Part shown: piece after piece, positions 7,768 through 15,379 of the stretch
How positions within the stretch are numbered: position 1 is the first letter of the stretch
Layout: the number at the start of each line of letters is the position of its first letter
Assembly (NCBI GenBank): GCA_039586575.1
Contig: JBDHKD010000040.1
Coordinates: 1-23,746, forward strand
Direction: 5' to 3'
From: G020344215 sp039586575
GTDB taxonomy: Bacteria; Gemmatimonadota; Gemmatimonadetes; Palauibacterales; KS3-K002
DNA length: 23,746 nt
Notes under the pieces: model-generated
Seen by the model: the letters and a program-made list of their open reading frames with translations, nothing else
Told to the model about the DNA's origin: nothing
Database searches by the model: none
Program-made: the position numbers and the translations under genes

Positions 7768-7869
7768 CGGCGGGGCGGGTCGGTGAAGCGCAGCTGGGGT
7801 TAGCGACCCCGCGCTCACGGCGCAGCCGTGAGCGTGGGGGAGGCCGGAGCGAGACGACCCGCCCCGCCG
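7768..7869. repeat. About 100-nt palindromic repeat with central hairpin
   Basis: The outer arms CGGCGGGGCGGGTCG (7768-7782) and 7855-7869 are perfectly complementary over 15 bp. A central hairpin, CCCCGCGCTCACGG (7807-7820), loop CGCAG, then 7826-7839, pairs over 14 bp with one G.U. GGAGCGAGACGACCCGCCC (7846-7864) is identical to 18735-18753 inside dnaE2, and the core CGGCGCAGCCG is also shared, so this is an intergenic relative of the dnaE2 repeats. The rest of 7431-7875 shows no gene. Confidence 0.75.
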
Positions 7870-7875
7870 ACGCCG

Positions 7876-9120
7876 TTATTCGTAGCGCAGCGCCTCGACC
7901 GGGTCGACCCGGGCGGCTCGGCGTGCCGGCAGCACGCCGGCGGCGAGCCCGATCATTATCAGGATGCCGATGCAGATGAGCGCGATGGGGAGCGACAGCT
8001 TCGGATTGGCGATGTAGACCATGGCGCCATCGTCGGCCGGCAGACTGTCGACCAGCAGGATGACGGCGGTCGAGAACGCCAGCCCGACCCCGCCGCCGGT
8101 CAGCGTGAGGGCCAGTGCCTCGAAGATGAACTGGTTCATGACGTGACGCTTGCGAGCGCCGATCGAGCGCTTGATGCCGATCTCCTTCGTCCGCTCGCGC
8201 ACCACGACGTACATGATGTTGGCCACGCCGACGCCGGCGACCAGCAGCGTGAAGGCGCCCACCAGGCCGAGGAAGACCTGAATCCCCAGACCGATCTGGT
8301 TGATCATCTGTTCGTCCTCGATGAAATCCCACATCGGTAGCGCCCGCTCGTCTTCCGGGTCGAACTTGTAGCGGGAACCGAGCACGCGGAACAGCTCCGA
8401 CTTGACGAACACCGCGCGTGCCGGATCGCGCGGCCTGAGCAGCAGATGGCTCACGTAGCGTAAGCCGTAGATGCTCTTGAAGGTGGAAGCCGGGATGATG
8501 GCGCGGTCTGCGTCGGGCCCGTTGTTCATGCTGTCCTGGAACTTCTTCTGCATCACGCCGACGACGGTGAACGGCAGGTCGTCCAGCATGACGATCTTGC
8601 CCACTGGGTCTTCGGTTCCGAACAGCTCCTCGGCGATCTCGTTGCCCAGGAACAACACGCGTCGCCGCTCGTCGACATCGCGCTGGTTGATGAAGCGGCT
8701 GCCGGCGCGTGGGAACATGCGCCGCATGTCCTGAAAGGCGGGGTGGACGCCCTCCATATAGGTGGTGGTCTTGTTGTCGCCGACCTCCAGGGTGACGCCC
8801 CAGCGGCCATAGGAGGGACTCGTCAGGTCGATCTCCTCGATCGACCGCTTGATCAAATCGAGGTCCTCTTCACTCAGGCGGATACGACGCCCCTTCGGCA
8901 GGCCTTCCCACTCTTTGCTGGTGGTGCCGCCGTAGACCATGAAGATCCGCTCGCCGGCATTCAGGTTCCCCTCCAGAATGGCCCAACGCAGCCCCTCGCC
9001 GAAGGCGAGCAGCAGGACCACCGAGATGGTGCCCCAAGTGATCGCCAACATGGTGAGAACGACGCGTGTCTTCTGCGTCTTCAGGTCACCGATGAACTCG
9101 CCGAGTAATATTCTCCACAT
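7876..9120 (-). CDS. MacB/FtsX-type ABC transporter permease
   Basis: A 414-residue permease with an N-terminal membrane helix (about 18-40), a large extracytoplasmic MacB-core domain (about 45-275) and three C-terminal helices (about 280-310, 330-357 and 375-400). VANIMYVVVRERTKEIGIKRSIGARKRHV is the FtsX signature (broken here: VANIMYVVVRERTKEIG, then IKRSIGARKRHV), and ARRAARVDPVEALRYE is the canonical C-terminus. The family couples ATP hydrolysis by a separate LolD/MacB-like ATPase to mechanotransmission or efflux of peptides, lipids or drugs. No ATPase is encoded in the window. It starts 3 nt after its paralogue's stop. Confidence 0.9.
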   Translation of the reverse strand: MWRILLGEFIGDLKTQKTRVVLTMLAITWGTISVVLLLAFGEGLRWAILEGNLNAGERIFMVYGGTTSKEWEGLPKGRRIRLSEEDLDLIKRSIEEIDLTSPSYGRWGVTLEVGDNKTTTYMEGVHPAFQDMRRMFPRAGSRFINQRDVDERRRVLFLGNEIAEELFGTEDPVGKIVMLDDLPFTVVGVMQKKFQDSMNNGPDADRAIIPASTFKSIYGLRYVSHLLLRPRDPARAVFVKSELFRVLGSRYKFDPEDERALPMWDFIEDEQMINQIGLGIQVFLGLVGAFTLLVAGVGVANIMYVVVRERTKEIGIKRSIGARKRHVMNQFIFEALALTLTGGGVGLAFSTAVILLVDSLPADDGAMVYIANPKLSLPIALICIGILIMIGLAAGVLPARRAARVDPVEALRYE

Positions 9121-9123
9121 GGC

Positions 9124-10356
9124 CTAGTAGCGTAGACATTCCACCGGATCCAGATTCGCCGCCTTGCGGGCGGGGAAGTATCCGGCCAGCAGTGCGACGA
9201 CGGTCAGCAGCACGATCGTTACGATGGCGACGAGCGGCGAGAGGGTCGGCACGCCGATGAACTCCTGGAGCGGCATCAGCTGTCCGACCTTTACGAGTCC
9301 GAGCGAGATGAGGAAGCCGAGCGCCGCGCCGGTGCCGACGACGACGAACGCCTGGCCGAGGAACTGCAGCATGATGTCGCGCTTGCGGGCGCCGATCGAG
9401 CGCCGAATGCCGATCTCACGCGTTCGTTCCTTGACTACGATATACATGATGTTGGCGACGCCGATGCCGCCGACGATCAGGGTGAAGGCGCCGACGACGC
9501 CGAGGAACGTGTTCATCCCGATGAACACGTAGTCGATGATCTTCTCGAACTCGCTCGTGTCCCACTCCCAGATCGCGTCCTCGTCGGTCGGGTCGAAGCG
9601 GTACTTGCGGCCCAATACCTCATTGACGCGCTGCTCGACGGCCTCGACGACATCGACGCTACTGGTCCGATAGATGATGTTGTTGATGTAGCGTTGCCCG
9701 AAGATCGCCTTGTGCGTGCTGGAGGGGATGAAGATACGGTCGCGGTCGCGCGAGTTGTACGAAGAATTCTGTTGCTTCTCCTTCAGCACCCCGACGACGA
9801 CAAACGGTATCTCACCGACGAACACGGTCTTGCCGATGGCCTCCTCGTCCTCGAACAGTAGCTGTTCGAGCTCGTTGCCGAGGAAGGCGACGCGGCGGCG
9901 CTCGTCCACATCGGCCTGGTTGATGAAGCGGCCCCCCCAGTCGGCGATCTCGTTCCGCATCTCACCGTAGACAGGGTAGATGCCGGTGATATTCGGGAAG
10001 GCGCTATTGCGGCCGCGGCGCACCGGCACTTGCCGGGTGCTGTATTCGGGGCTGATCTGGACGATCTCCGGGATCTCGCTCTGCAGGAGCTGCACGTCCT
10101 CTTCCTGCATGCGGATCCAGCGTCCTTCGGGGAAGCCTTCGTAGGACTTGGTGGTGCGGTTACCGAAGAGGATGACGATTTTCTCGCCGAGCCCGTGCAT
10201 CCGCTTCCGGGTCTGCCGCTCCATGCCGACGCCGAAGGCGAGCAGAACGACGACGGCGACCGTTCCCCAGGTGATTCCCATGATGGTGAGGAAGGTGCGC
10301 AGCCGCTGGGTGCGGATGTCGTTGAAGAAGTCCTTGAAGCTACCGAAGACGCGCAT
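9124..10356 (-). CDS. MacB/FtsX-type ABC transporter permease (paralogue)
   Basis: A 410-residue paralogue of 7876-9120 with the same order: N-terminal helix (about 17-40, FLTIMGITWGTVAVVVLLAF), a MacB periplasmic core, and three C-terminal helices with VANIMYIVVKERTREIGIRR in the first and ARKAANLDPVECLRY at the end. Matched segments such as RFINQADVDERRRVAFLGNE versus RFINQRDVDERRRVLFLGNE show a clear duplication. The two permeases probably form a heterodimer. The gene lies 6 nt downstream of the adaptor gene, so adaptor and permeases form one operon. The substrate is unknown. Confidence 0.9.
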   Translation of the reverse strand: MRVFGSFKDFFNDIRTQRLRTFLTIMGITWGTVAVVVLLAFGVGMERQTRKRMHGLGEKIVILFGNRTTKSYEGFPEGRWIRMQEEDVQLLQSEIPEIVQISPEYSTRQVPVRRGRNSAFPNITGIYPVYGEMRNEIADWGGRFINQADVDERRRVAFLGNELEQLLFEDEEAIGKTVFVGEIPFVVVGVLKEKQQNSSYNSRDRDRIFIPSSTHKAIFGQRYINNIIYRTSSVDVVEAVEQRVNEVLGRKYRFDPTDEDAIWEWDTSEFEKIIDYVFIGMNTFLGVVGAFTLIVGGIGVANIMYIVVKERTREIGIRRSIGARKRDIMLQFLGQAFVVVGTGAALGFLISLGLVKVGQLMPLQEFIGVPTLSPLVAIVTIVLLTVVALLAGYFPARKAANLDPVECLRY

Positions 10357-10362
10357 GCTCGC

Positions 10363-11454
10363 TCACTCGATCTCCTTCGGCGGCAGCTCGACGACCTTAT
10401 CGCCTTCCTCGAGGCCGGCGATGATCTCGATGTTGATCGCGTCGCTCAAGCCGGTGTCGATGATCCGCTCCTCCTGATCGCCGCTCTCCAGCAGCACCGT
10501 CACCTTGGCTGTGTCGCCGGCGAAGCTGACGAGGCGCTCGGGGATCATCAGGACGTCTGAGCGGCGAGCGATGATCACATCGGCGTTGGCGGAGTAGCCG
10601 GCGCGCAGGACGACGTCGGCCTCATCGAGCGAGATCTCGATGGGGAAGACGGTGGAGTTGTCCTCGGTACGCGCCTTGAGCGAGATCTTGGTCAGCGTCC
10701 CGGTCACCTCGGCCTGGGGCAGCGCGCCGATCTTGAACTCGACGGCCAACCCTTCGCGCAGCCGGCCGACGTCGATCTCGTCAACGGTGCCCCTGAAGAT
10801 GAGGGCGCTCATCTCGGCCATCGTCGCCAGCACGGTCCCCTCTTGGTAGGGGTTGAGCGGCGTGACCGGGTCACCGATCTCGACGTTCTTCTCCAGGATG
10901 AAGCCGTTGATCGGCGAGTAGACGATCGCTTCGATGTTCTGGTCGGCGATCGTTACCCTGCCTTCCTCCAGCAGGGCCAGGCGTTCCTGTGCCAGCTTGA
11001 CGTTGAGCTCGGCCTCGCCGTAGGAGCGCTCGTGGGTCTCGAACTCGTCCTGTGATACCAGGCCTTGCTCAACCAGGCGGCGCTGGCGCTCGAGCTCGCG
11101 GCGCAGGTTCTCGAGCTCGAGCTGGCGCAACTCGAGCTGCCGCCGGGTCTCGACGAGCTCGAGCGGAGTGGGCGTCGGCTTGATCTCGAGGAGTGGGGCG
11201 CCGGCTCTGACGAAGTCGCCGACCTCGGCGAACTCGCGGCTCACGACGCCGGAGATCTTCGACTTGACGCTGATCTCGACTTCGGGTTCGATGCGTCCTA
11301 CGGCGAGCGCCTTGTCGACGATCTCGCCGCGTTCGACCTCCACGGTGCGCAGGTCATCGCTGGCCGAGTTACCGTTGCGAACGGCGGCGAAAGCGCCGCC
11401 GCCGAGCGCGACGATGGCGACCACGCCGAGGACAATCTTGGTCCGTCGCTTCAT
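10363..11454 (-). CDS. HlyD/RND-type periplasmic adaptor subunit
   Basis: From the ATG at 11454 this is a 363-residue membrane-fusion protein: a short cytoplasmic tail (MKRRTK), one membrane anchor (VLGVVAIVALGGGAFAAV), a first barrel/lipoyl half (VERGEIVDKALAVGRIEPE), a long coiled-coil hairpin (about 100-165, many L/E/R), the second lipoyl half (VYSPINGFILEKNVEIGD) and a beta-barrel/membrane-proximal part. Such adaptors bridge an inner-membrane permease to an outer-membrane channel; here the partners are the two MacB-like permeases directly downstream. The upstream frame to 11526 lacks sense as protein. The chosen start follows GGAGCAGCGGG and precedes a normal anchor. No outer-membrane factor is nearby. 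Confidence 0.88.
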   Translation of the reverse strand: MKRRTKIVLGVVAIVALGGGAFAAVRNGNSASDDLRTVEVERGEIVDKALAVGRIEPEVEISVKSKISGVVSREFAEVGDFVRAGAPLLEIKPTPTPLELVETRRQLELRQLELENLRRELERQRRLVEQGLVSQDEFETHERSYGEAELNVKLAQERLALLEEGRVTIADQNIEAIVYSPINGFILEKNVEIGDPVTPLNPYQEGTVLATMAEMSALIFRGTVDEIDVGRLREGLAVEFKIGALPQAEVTGTLTKISLKARTEDNSTVFPIEISLDEADVVLRAGYSANADVIIARRSDVLMIPERLVSFAGDTAKVTVLLESGDQEERIIDTGLSDAINIEIIAGLEEGDKVVELPPKEIE

Positions 11455-11511
11455 CCCGCTGCTCCATATACTTGCTTGAACTGTAAGTCTGTGAACAATC
11501 GGGCCCGCTGT

Positions 11512-11571
11512 GAGCCCCACAGGCAAGGCCCCCTCCCGGGAATCGATGACTCAGGGCCTGTCTCGGGGCTT
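11512..11571 (-). terminator. Imperfect inverted repeat between SDR and adaptor genes
   Basis: GAGCCCCACAGGC (11512-11524) pairs with 11556-11571 apart from a 3-nt bulge, and an alternative inner pairing AGGCCC/GGGCCT exists. It lies in the 150-nt gap after the SDR stop and before the adaptor ATG, so it may end the upstream transcript. No clear U-run follows. I see no gene in 11455-11604. Confidence 0.3.
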
Positions 11572-11604
11572 CAAGCGACACTACGAGTGGTGTGACGGCA
11601 GGTT

Positions 11605-12396
11605 TCAGAGCAAGCTGCGGAGATAGCCGCCGTCGATCTGGATGGTGGTACCGGTGATGTAGGCGGCGCGCTGGGAGGCGAGGAAGGCGACGAGATCGCC
11701 GAGCTCTTTGGGATCGCCCATGCGGCCGGCCGGGATGTTCGCGACCAGTCCGGCCATCACCTGTTCTATGGTCTGGCCCGAATGGGCGGCCCGGGTCTCG
11801 GCCAGCTCGGAGACCCGGTCGGTGGCCATGTAGCCGGGGCAGATCACGTTCACGGTGATGCCGTCGGCGGCGAACTCCTGTGAGATCGTCTTGGCGTAGC
11901 CCACGACACCGGGGCGCACGGTGTTGGAGAGCACCATAGCGGGCAAGGGCGATTTCACCGAGATGGAAGTGATGCAGATGATCCGGCCCCAGAGCTGGCG
12001 CCGCATGTAGGGGATGGCGGCCTGCGACATCCGGATGGCGCTCAGCATGCTGAGCTCGAGCGCCTGGGCCCAGGCTTCCGGCGGTGTCTGCGAGCTGGTC
12101 GTCGCCGGCGGTCCGCCGGCGTTCGTCACCAGGATGTCGAGTCGGCCAAACTCCTTGACGGTGGCTTCCACGAACTCCTGCGGCCCCGCCTCCGTGGCCA
12201 GGTCGCACGGATGGGTGAAGACCGGACTGCCGGCAGCGCGCTCGAGCGCCGCGCCGGTGCGTTCCAGCTGTTCGGCGCCGCGGGCGCAGATGGCGACCCG
12301 CGCCCCCTCGCGGGCGAGCGCCCAGGCGATGGCTTTGCCGAGTCCACTGCTGGCACCGCCGACGGCGGCGACTCTTCCCTCGATACCCAGATCCAC
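11605..12396 (-). CDS. Short-chain dehydrogenase/reductase-like protein, atypical active site
   Basis: A 263-residue Rossmann-fold protein with the cofactor loop GGASSGLG (13-20), D65 after the fourth strand, the NAG motif (92-94), and the C-terminal PG-[YF]-x-x-T and GGYLRSLL ends of the SDR family. Serine 144 is in place, but the usual Tyr-x-x-x-Lys is replaced: the Tyr position is S157 and the Lys position is R161 (LSNTVRPG). This fits a known atypical SDR branch with an SN-x-x-R motif, so classical hydride-transfer chemistry is doubtful. The GTG start at 12396 follows AGGAGG and lies 13 nt after the HExxH lipoprotein stop, so they are probably co-transcribed. Confidence 0.87.
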   Translation of the reverse strand: MDLGIEGRVAAVGGASSGLGKAIAWALAREGARVAICARGAEQLERTGAALERAAGSPVFTHPCDLATEAGPQEFVEATVKEFGRLDILVTNAGGPPATTSSQTPPEAWAQALELSMLSAIRMSQAAIPYMRRQLWGRIICITSISVKSPLPAMVLSNTVRPGVVGYAKTISQEFAADGITVNVICPGYMATDRVSELAETRAAHSGQTIEQVMAGLVANIPAGRMGDPKELGDLVAFLASQRAAYITGTTIQIDGGYLRSLL

Positions 12397-12409
12397 GGAA
12401 ACCTCCTGC

Positions 12410-12787
12410 TCAGATGCCGGCGCAGGCCAGGAACAACGACGTATCGTGATCCCTCCGCTGCAGTAGCTCGTGGACCATCTCGTGCTTCACCCCGGCTCTG
12501 TAGTGGAGGTAGTCGGAGTCTATGTATATGGAATGAGGCGGCTGCCAGGCCCCGACGTGGCAGTCTCCTGTGCCTCCGTTGCGGATCTCCTCCGCCTCGT
12601 ACCAGCGGACTCGGTCGAACGGACCGCGCGTCTCGGTGCACGTCTCGACCTCGCTCCACCAAACCCGGTAGAGCGCGGGTGGGTCGAAAGGATGAGGCTC
12701 GACCGCCTCGAAATGACCCTCTCCGCAGCCGCCGATCAACAGCAGCGCGACGACGGGGCCGGACAGGGAGCGCCTGGGGGAGGGCAT
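12410..12787 (-). CDS. Small lipoprotein with HExxH metallopeptidase-like motif
   Basis: A 125-residue lipoprotein: basic N-terminus (MPSPRRSLSG), hydrophobic core and lipobox LIGGC (C21). Near the C-terminus KHEMVHELLQRRDH contains HExxH (H102, E103, H106) and a possible third ligand H114. Four cysteines (C50, C76, C122 and the lipidated C21) suggest at least one disulfide. The motif is in a predicted helix as in zincin proteases, but at 125 residues the protein is much smaller than ordinary zincins. Proteolysis is only a possibility. It sits between the DUF4173 gene (61 nt upstream) and the SDR gene (13 nt downstream). Confidence 0.75.
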   Translation of the reverse strand: MPSPRRSLSGPVVALLLIGGCGEGHFEAVEPHPFDPPALYRVWWSEVETCTETRGPFDRVRWYEAEEIRNGGTGDCHVGAWQPPHSIYIDSDYLHYRAGVKHEMVHELLQRRDHDTSLFLACAGI

Positions 12788-12848
12788 GCCACACCAACCG
12801 TGTCAAAAGTCTGATTCAGCCGTAGCATGCCCGTCGAGCGGAGCGCGG

Positions 12849-14354
12849 TCAAGAGGCCGAGCTCGCCTCCTCGGCCGGGGCAGGCGGACACGCCGCCGCC
12901 TCGAGCTCGCGCTCCGCTCGCTCGACGGCCCGCCAGGCCCTCGACCTGCCCCGGTTCCAGGTGCGCCAGTCCCTCTCGTCGGGCGGCGACCAGCGTTCGA
13001 GGATGCGGGCGGCCGCGACACAGCCTTGCTGCGGGTCGATGTCGGGCAGGGCCGCGATCAGCGTGGGAACCGCGTCGGCACTCAAGTATGTCGCGTAAGC
13101 GGCGTCGAACTCGTGGCCGGCACGGGCACGATCGAGGTTCACCCGGGCGATCAAGGCGTCCGGGCTCATGACGTTGAGCGCGAGGATCGCCAGGAAGCCG
13201 GAAGCGACCGCGCCGAACGTGAAGTGCTCGCGACGGTCGCGGAGCACCGTGGCGCCGAACCAGGCGAACACGATCCCCAGCCAGACCATGAAGGCCGAAG
13301 TGTAGAGGCGCAACTCGGTCAGGCCGTAGGCGTCCACGTAGAGGCCCATCCGCTGGATCGCCGAGATCACGATCACGAACAGCAGTACGAGCTGCAACCC
13401 CGCCAGCGCCCGGAAAATGTGGCGCGGGCGCCGCGCCGACTCGGCCAGCAGCCAATCGGCCGCCAGCAGAAGCGGAAGAACCAGGGCGGCGACGGTGACG
13501 AGCTCGAAGAAGCCGCGCCGCGCGTACTCCGCGTACGTCAGACCGACGGTCTCCTGAACCAGCGACGCGTCGCCGAACAGGTAGCGGAGCTGCACGAACA
13601 CGAAGGCGAGAAACAGCAGGTCGAGTAGGGCCAACGGGAGCGCGACCTCGACGATCCCCAGCCCGGGTCGCTCGACGGCGATCCGGCCGGCCAACAAGGC
13701 CTTCCTGATCCCGAGCATCAGGATCAAGAAACCGCAGGCGATCCAGGCGAAGAATGCGGTCAGCGCCGCGTGCGAGAACAGCTTCGCGAAGTCGAAGTCC
13801 AGCGCCCGGGTCACCACGTTCTCGAACACCGCATCCGCCGCCATCAGCAGGCCGCCGAATACAAACAAGAGCGGGAAGGCGATCAACAGCCCGACGATGA
13901 CCGAGCGCGCCGTGCGCAGCGCGCCGGGATCGGCCGGGGTCGCCCACGCCAGGTCGCGCCGCTCGATGGCCGCCACACCGGCGGCCGCCGCGGCGCCGGA
14001 ATTCACGAGCCCCCGAACATAATCGGTGATCCCCCAGCTGCGGATCCGCACGCCGCCCAGGCTCAGGCTCCAGATCGACAGGCCGGCCAGCACCGCCAGG
14101 ATGTCCAGCATCTTGAGCGCCGGCGCGTCCCGCCACGTCGGTCCCAGCGCGAAGACCAGGGCCGGTAGCGCCAGCCAGAGCGTCCGCCGCGGCCAGTCGA
14201 CCCGGTGGCCCAGCACCACGGCAACCGCCAGTAGCGCGGCGATCCACAGCCCCAGATTCAGCGACCAGGGGCCGGCGCGCAGCAGGACGTCGCCCAGCAC
14301 GCCGATGACGATCGCGGCGATCAACACGTGGATGACGAGCTTTGATCTTTCCAT
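12849..14354 (-). CDS. DUF4173 family polytopic membrane protein
   Basis: A 501-residue integral membrane protein with about 11-12 hydrophobic segments from residue 7 to about 395, followed by a soluble tail of about 110 residues ending in an acidic/alanine-rich stretch. The segment LTYAEYARRGFFELV, followed by a hydrophobic run, and 'YGLTELRLYTSAFMVWLG' are hallmarks of DUF4173 (formerly grouped with DUF4153). Function is unknown in the family. It starts 12 nt after the winged-helix regulator stop, and its ribosome site (GAGGT) overlaps that stop, so translation is probably coupled. The membrane protein, regulator and DUF4173 gene form a tight three-gene unit. Confidence 0.85.
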   Translation of the reverse strand: MERSKLVIHVLIAAIVIGVLGDVLLRAGPWSLNLGLWIAALLAVAVVLGHRVDWPRRTLWLALPALVFALGPTWRDAPALKMLDILAVLAGLSIWSLSLGGVRIRSWGITDYVRGLVNSGAAAAAGVAAIERRDLAWATPADPGALRTARSVIVGLLIAFPLLFVFGGLLMAADAVFENVVTRALDFDFAKLFSHAALTAFFAWIACGFLILMLGIRKALLAGRIAVERPGLGIVEVALPLALLDLLFLAFVFVQLRYLFGDASLVQETVGLTYAEYARRGFFELVTVAALVLPLLLAADWLLAESARRPRHIFRALAGLQLVLLFVIVISAIQRMGLYVDAYGLTELRLYTSAFMVWLGIVFAWFGATVLRDRREHFTFGAVASGFLAILALNVMSPDALIARVNLDRARAGHEFDAAYATYLSADAVPTLIAALPDIDPQQGCVAAARILERWSPPDERDWRTWNRGRSRAWRAVERAERELEAAACPPAPAEEASSAS

Positions 14355-14366
14355 CGTAAAGATACC

Positions 14367-14672
14367 TCAGACACCGCGCGTCGCGCGGATCAGGTCCTCC
14401 ATTCGGGTCAGATAACGCTCCAGAGCCCGACGGCCGGGCTCGCTCAAGCGGTACTCGGTTCTCGGTAGCCGTCCCTCGAACGACTTGATGCACTCCACGT
14501 AGCCCGCTTCCTCCAGCTTTCGCGCGTGCACGCTCAGGTTGCCGTCGGTGATCTCGAGCAGGTCCTTGAGGTCGTTGAAGGTGAGGGACTCGTTGACGGC
14601 GAGGGCGCTCATGATGCCGAGCCGCACTCGCTGGTGGATGAGTCGGTCGAGCTCGGCCGCTCCTCTAGCCAC
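14367..14672 (-). CDS. Winged-helix transcriptional regulator
   Basis: A 101-residue single-domain regulator (HTH_34/MarR-like winged helix): IHQRVRLGIMSALAVNESLTF, DLKDLLEITDGNLSVHARKL (recognition helix region about 35-55), EEAGYVECIKSFEGRLPRTEYRLSEPG wing (in pieces), and a C-terminal dimerisation helix. The start GTG (14672) overlaps the stop of the upstream membrane-protein gene by 8 nt, showing tight coupling. Regulators of this type often control their own operon; the AT-rich dyad at 15311-15327 upstream of the operon promoter is the natural candidate site. Confidence 0.88.
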   Translation of the reverse strand: MARGAAELDRLIHQRVRLGIMSALAVNESLTFNDLKDLLEITDGNLSVHARKLEEAGYVECIKSFEGRLPRTEYRLSEPGRRALERYLTRMEDLIRATRGV

Positions 14673-15273
14673 CGTACTTCCAGGCGATCACGGCGCCGAA
14701 CACGATGTTGAGCCCGCCGAACCCGGCCGCCATCAAGGCGTCGCCCCAGCCCCCCGGTGCCAGGAAGGCAAGGGCGCCCAGCACCATGAAGCAGAGCCCC
14801 ATGACGGGCACGGCCCGAACCGAGAAAGCGCCGCCGGTCATCACGCCGGCCCCGTACAACAGCAGCCAGGTGCCGGGTAGGGCGTCGACCAGTCCCGCCC
14901 GGTAGAGGACGGCGGTCAGCACGGCGCCGGCGGCCACCGGGGGACAGAACCCCAGGACCATCCTCGCCCCGGCGCCCCGCAAGAGCGGTGCTCTGACCGC
15001 GCGGGCCTTGAGGAGGATGGCGCCGAGTCCCAGCGCCAGCGCGAGGGCGGCGGCGACGAGCCAGGTGATGAGCCAGCCCGCGGCCGTCGTCTGGCGGACC
15101 GCCAACACGGCGGCCACCAGCGCCGTCAGCCCCATCGCGACCGTGCCCCAACCGGGGACGGCGGTGAACGAGCTGGCCCGCGCCATGGTCTCGCGGATGA
15201 AGCGCAGGTCGTCGAGCGCGCGGGCGGGGTCGTCGGCGGGGTCGGGTCTCGGTGAGGAGGTGTGCTTGTTCAT
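14665..15273 (-). CDS. Polytopic membrane protein co-encoded with a winged-helix regulator
   Basis: A 202-residue protein with a hydrophilic N-terminal tail (about 1-40, including DDPARALDDLRFIRETMARAS) and six hydrophobic segments up to residue 198. The tail resembles membrane proteins that accompany small winged-helix regulators in Acidobacteria and Gemmatimonadota-like genomes. It might sense a membrane signal for the regulator, which is inference. The ATG at 15273 has no ribosome site, and the -10 box of its promoter ends 6 nt before it, so its mRNA is probably leaderless. Confidence 0.8.
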   Translation of the reverse strand: MNKHTSSPRPDPADDPARALDDLRFIRETMARASSFTAVPGWGTVAMGLTALVAAVLAVRQTTAAGWLITWLVAAALALALGLGAILLKARAVRAPLLRGAGARMVLGFCPPVAAGAVLTAVLYRAGLVDALPGTWLLLYGAGVMTGGAFSVRAVPVMGLCFMVLGALAFLAPGGWGDALMAAGFGGLNIVFGAVIAWKYGG

Positions 15274-15279
15274 GCGGTG

Positions 15280-15308
15280 AAGCTAGGGCTTTGGGTTGGT
15301 AGTGTCAA
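15280..15308 (-). promoter_or_regulatory. Promoter giving a probably leaderless transcript
   Basis: On the minus strand TTGACA (15308-15303), a 17-nt spacer and TAGCTT (15285-15280) form a near-consensus promoter. Initiation 6-7 nt past the -10 falls at the ATG (15273-15271). No Shine-Dalgarno sequence precedes that ATG, which fits leaderless translation. Confidence 0.7.
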
Positions 15309-15310
15309 GT

Positions 15311-15327
15311 ACTTTATAACTTAAAGT
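15311..15327. promoter_or_regulatory. AT-rich dyad, candidate operator in the divergent promoter region
   Basis: ACTTTA (15311-15316), 5 nt, TAAAGT (15322-15327) is a perfect inverted repeat in an AT-rich island. It lies 3 bp upstream of the minus-strand -35 and 17 bp upstream of the plus-strand -35 (15345). It could serve autoregulation by the winged-helix protein and might also affect the dnaE2-side promoter. Confidence 0.5.
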
Positions 15328-15344
15328 TTAGGGTGAAGAAGTCC

Positions 15345-15373
15345 TTGCGCGGGTCGTTTCTTCGGTGTATATT
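15345..15373 (+). promoter_or_regulatory. Promoter toward the dnaE2 leader
   Basis: TTGCGC (15345-15350), a 17-nt spacer and TATATT (15368-15373). The start would be at about 15380, exactly where the stem of the structured leader begins. No recognisable LexA box is visible, though the LexA site of this phylum may differ. Confidence 0.6.
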
Positions 15374-15379
15374 CGGTTT

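Noticed and set aside
12736..14493. Long minus-strand frame (585 codons) over the DUF4173 gene
   Set aside because: An Arg/Gly-rich frameshifted shadow of a clear membrane protein in the neighbouring frame.
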